Source: Chlorobiota bacterium (GTDB lineage Bacteria; Bacteroidota; Bacteroidia; Flavobacteriales; Flavobacteriaceae). From it: a stretch of 5,845 nucleotides of DNA. Of the stretch, positions 5,063-5,845 are shown piece after piece. The notes below the pieces were generated by a model, which had not been told where the DNA came from, made no database searches, and saw only the letters and a list, made by a program, of their open reading frames with translations. Location: the NCBI GenBank assembly GCA_013151975.1, contig JAADHG010000010.1, forward strand, positions 1 through 5,845. The letters run 5' to 3'. Each line of letters opens with the position of its first letter. Position 1 is the stretch's first letter. The translations under genes and the position numbers were made by a program.

Positions 5063-5845
5063 ATGGCAAGAATATTAACCGGAGTACAAAGTACAGGAAC
5101 ACCACATTTGGGAAATCTTTTGGGAGCAATTATTCCTGCTATTAAAATGAGTAGCAATCCTAATAATGAATCGTTTTTGTTTATCGCAGATATGCACTCT
5201 CTTACCCAAATTAAAGACGCTGAATTATTAAAACAAAACACCTATTCTACTGCTGCTGCTTGGCTGGCTTTTGGGTTAAATATTGAAGATACTGTATTCT
5301 ATCGTCAAAGCGATGTGCCACAAGTCACAGAATTATCTTGGTATCTAAGCTGTTTTTTTCCGTATCAACGTTTAACACTTGCGCATAGCTTTAAGGACAA
5401 AGCAGATAGGCTTGAAGATGTAAATGCAGGTTTATTTACCTATCCCATGCTAATGGCTGCCGATATTTTATTGTATGATGCTGATATTATTCCAGTAGGC
5501 AAAGACCAATTACAGCATATTGAAATGACACGCAACGTAGCAACACGTTTTCATGCACAAATGGGAGAAGTTTTCGTAATCCCTGAAGCTGATGTGCAAA
5601 AAGATACCATGTATGTTCCTGGAACTGATGGCGATAAAATGAGCAAGAGTAAAAATAATATCATTAATTTATTTTTACCCGATAAAAAATTACGAAAACA
5701 AATTATGAGCATTCAAACCGATAGCACACCACTTGAAGCACCAAAAAATTGGAGCACTTGTAATTGTTTTGCGCTATACCAATTGGTAGCCAATGAATCT
5801 CAAATAGCTGAAATGAAAACCAATTACGAAAATGGTAATTGGTCT
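5063..5845 (+). CDS. trpS: Tryptophanyl-tRNA synthetase, N-terminal 261 residues (cut by window end)
   Basis: The enzyme is a class I synthetase that charges tRNA-Trp in the cytoplasm. The HIGH-type motif is TGTPHLGN at residues 11-18 and the KMSKS loop is intact at 192-196 (GDKMSKSKNN). Between them are the Trp/ATP pocket signatures MAADILLYDADIIPVGKDQL (131-150) and QHIEMTRNVATRF. The family is usually about 320-335 residues, so the C-terminal anticodon-binding part is missing beyond the window. ATG at 5063 gives the normal N-terminus MARILTGVQSTG. No leader peptide or T-box-like structure is visible in the short upstream region. Confidence 0.97.
   Translation, partial: MARILTGVQSTGTPHLGNLLGAIIPAIKMSSNPNNESFLFIADMHSLTQIKDAELLKQNTYSTAAAWLAFGLNIEDTVFYRQSDVPQVTELSWYLSCFFPYQRLTLAHSFKDKADRLEDVNAGLFTYPMLMAADILLYDADIIPVGKDQLQHIEMTRNVATRFHAQMGEVFVIPEADVQKDTMYVPGTDGDKMSKSKNNIINLFLPDKKLRKQIMSIQTDSTPLEAPKNWSTCNCFALYQLVANESQIAEMKTNYENGNWS

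Noticed and set aside
5530..5559. Third possible ACGCAAC-type promoter inside trpS
   Set aside because: ACGCAACG is present, but the bases at the required spacing (5552-5559) are CATGCACA rather than GCATCTAT, and it lies inside a coding region with no gene to serve.

Overview
The window is AT-rich DNA from a member of the Bacteroidota, most likely family Flavobacteriaceae. The evidence is an RecA N-terminus of the flavobacterial type, Bacteroidota housekeeping promoters (TAnnTTTG -7 boxes), absence of clear Shine-Dalgarno sites, and an anti-sigma protein with a C-terminal beta-barrel, an architecture known from this phylum. Genes are cut at both ends (a U32 family protein at position 1, trpS at 5845), so the window may be a whole short contig.

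Layout. Positions 1-226 (minus) hold the 5' end of a U32 peptidase-family gene with its own -7 box. Positions 227-598 contain, on the minus strand, a compact transcription unit not evident from long open reading frames: a bipartite promoter (505-534), a 30-codon small ORF (387-479) and a strong terminator (293-328). recA (599-1603, plus) is divergent from it. Downstream on the plus strand lies a three-gene signalling operon: a small lipoprotein (1712-2137), an ECF sigma factor with a TTG start (2159-2701), and a protein overlapping it by one base (2701-4152). That third protein has a cytoplasmic anti-sigma-like N-terminus, one inner-membrane helix, a long Asn/Ser/Lys-rich linker and a C-terminal outer-membrane beta-barrel. 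A bidirectional terminator (4210-4243) separates it from a convergent plsC-like acyltransferase (4249-4983, minus), which is divergent from trpS (5063 to window end, plus).

Main point. The promoter of the lipoprotein-sigma-anti-sigma operon and the promoter of the small minus-strand gene share ACGCAACC-N14-GCATCTAT exactly: 16 of 16 fixed bases and identical spacing. This motif looks like an ECF-type promoter and unlike the housekeeping TAnnTTTG boxes seen at the other genes. The simplest reading is that the ECF sigma factor drives its own operon and a short RNA or micropeptide gene about 1.1 kb upstream, with a two-membrane-spanning anti-sigma protein sensing the envelope. The sigma/anti-sigma pair resembles the Das/Dma systems described in Bacteroides thetaiotaomicron. 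The added lipoprotein and the small target gene are what look new.

A caution applies to the left end. The first 23 bases are an exact inverted copy of 343-365, and the U32 reading frame departs from its family there, so the first ~15-20 bases are probably a fold-back chimera.
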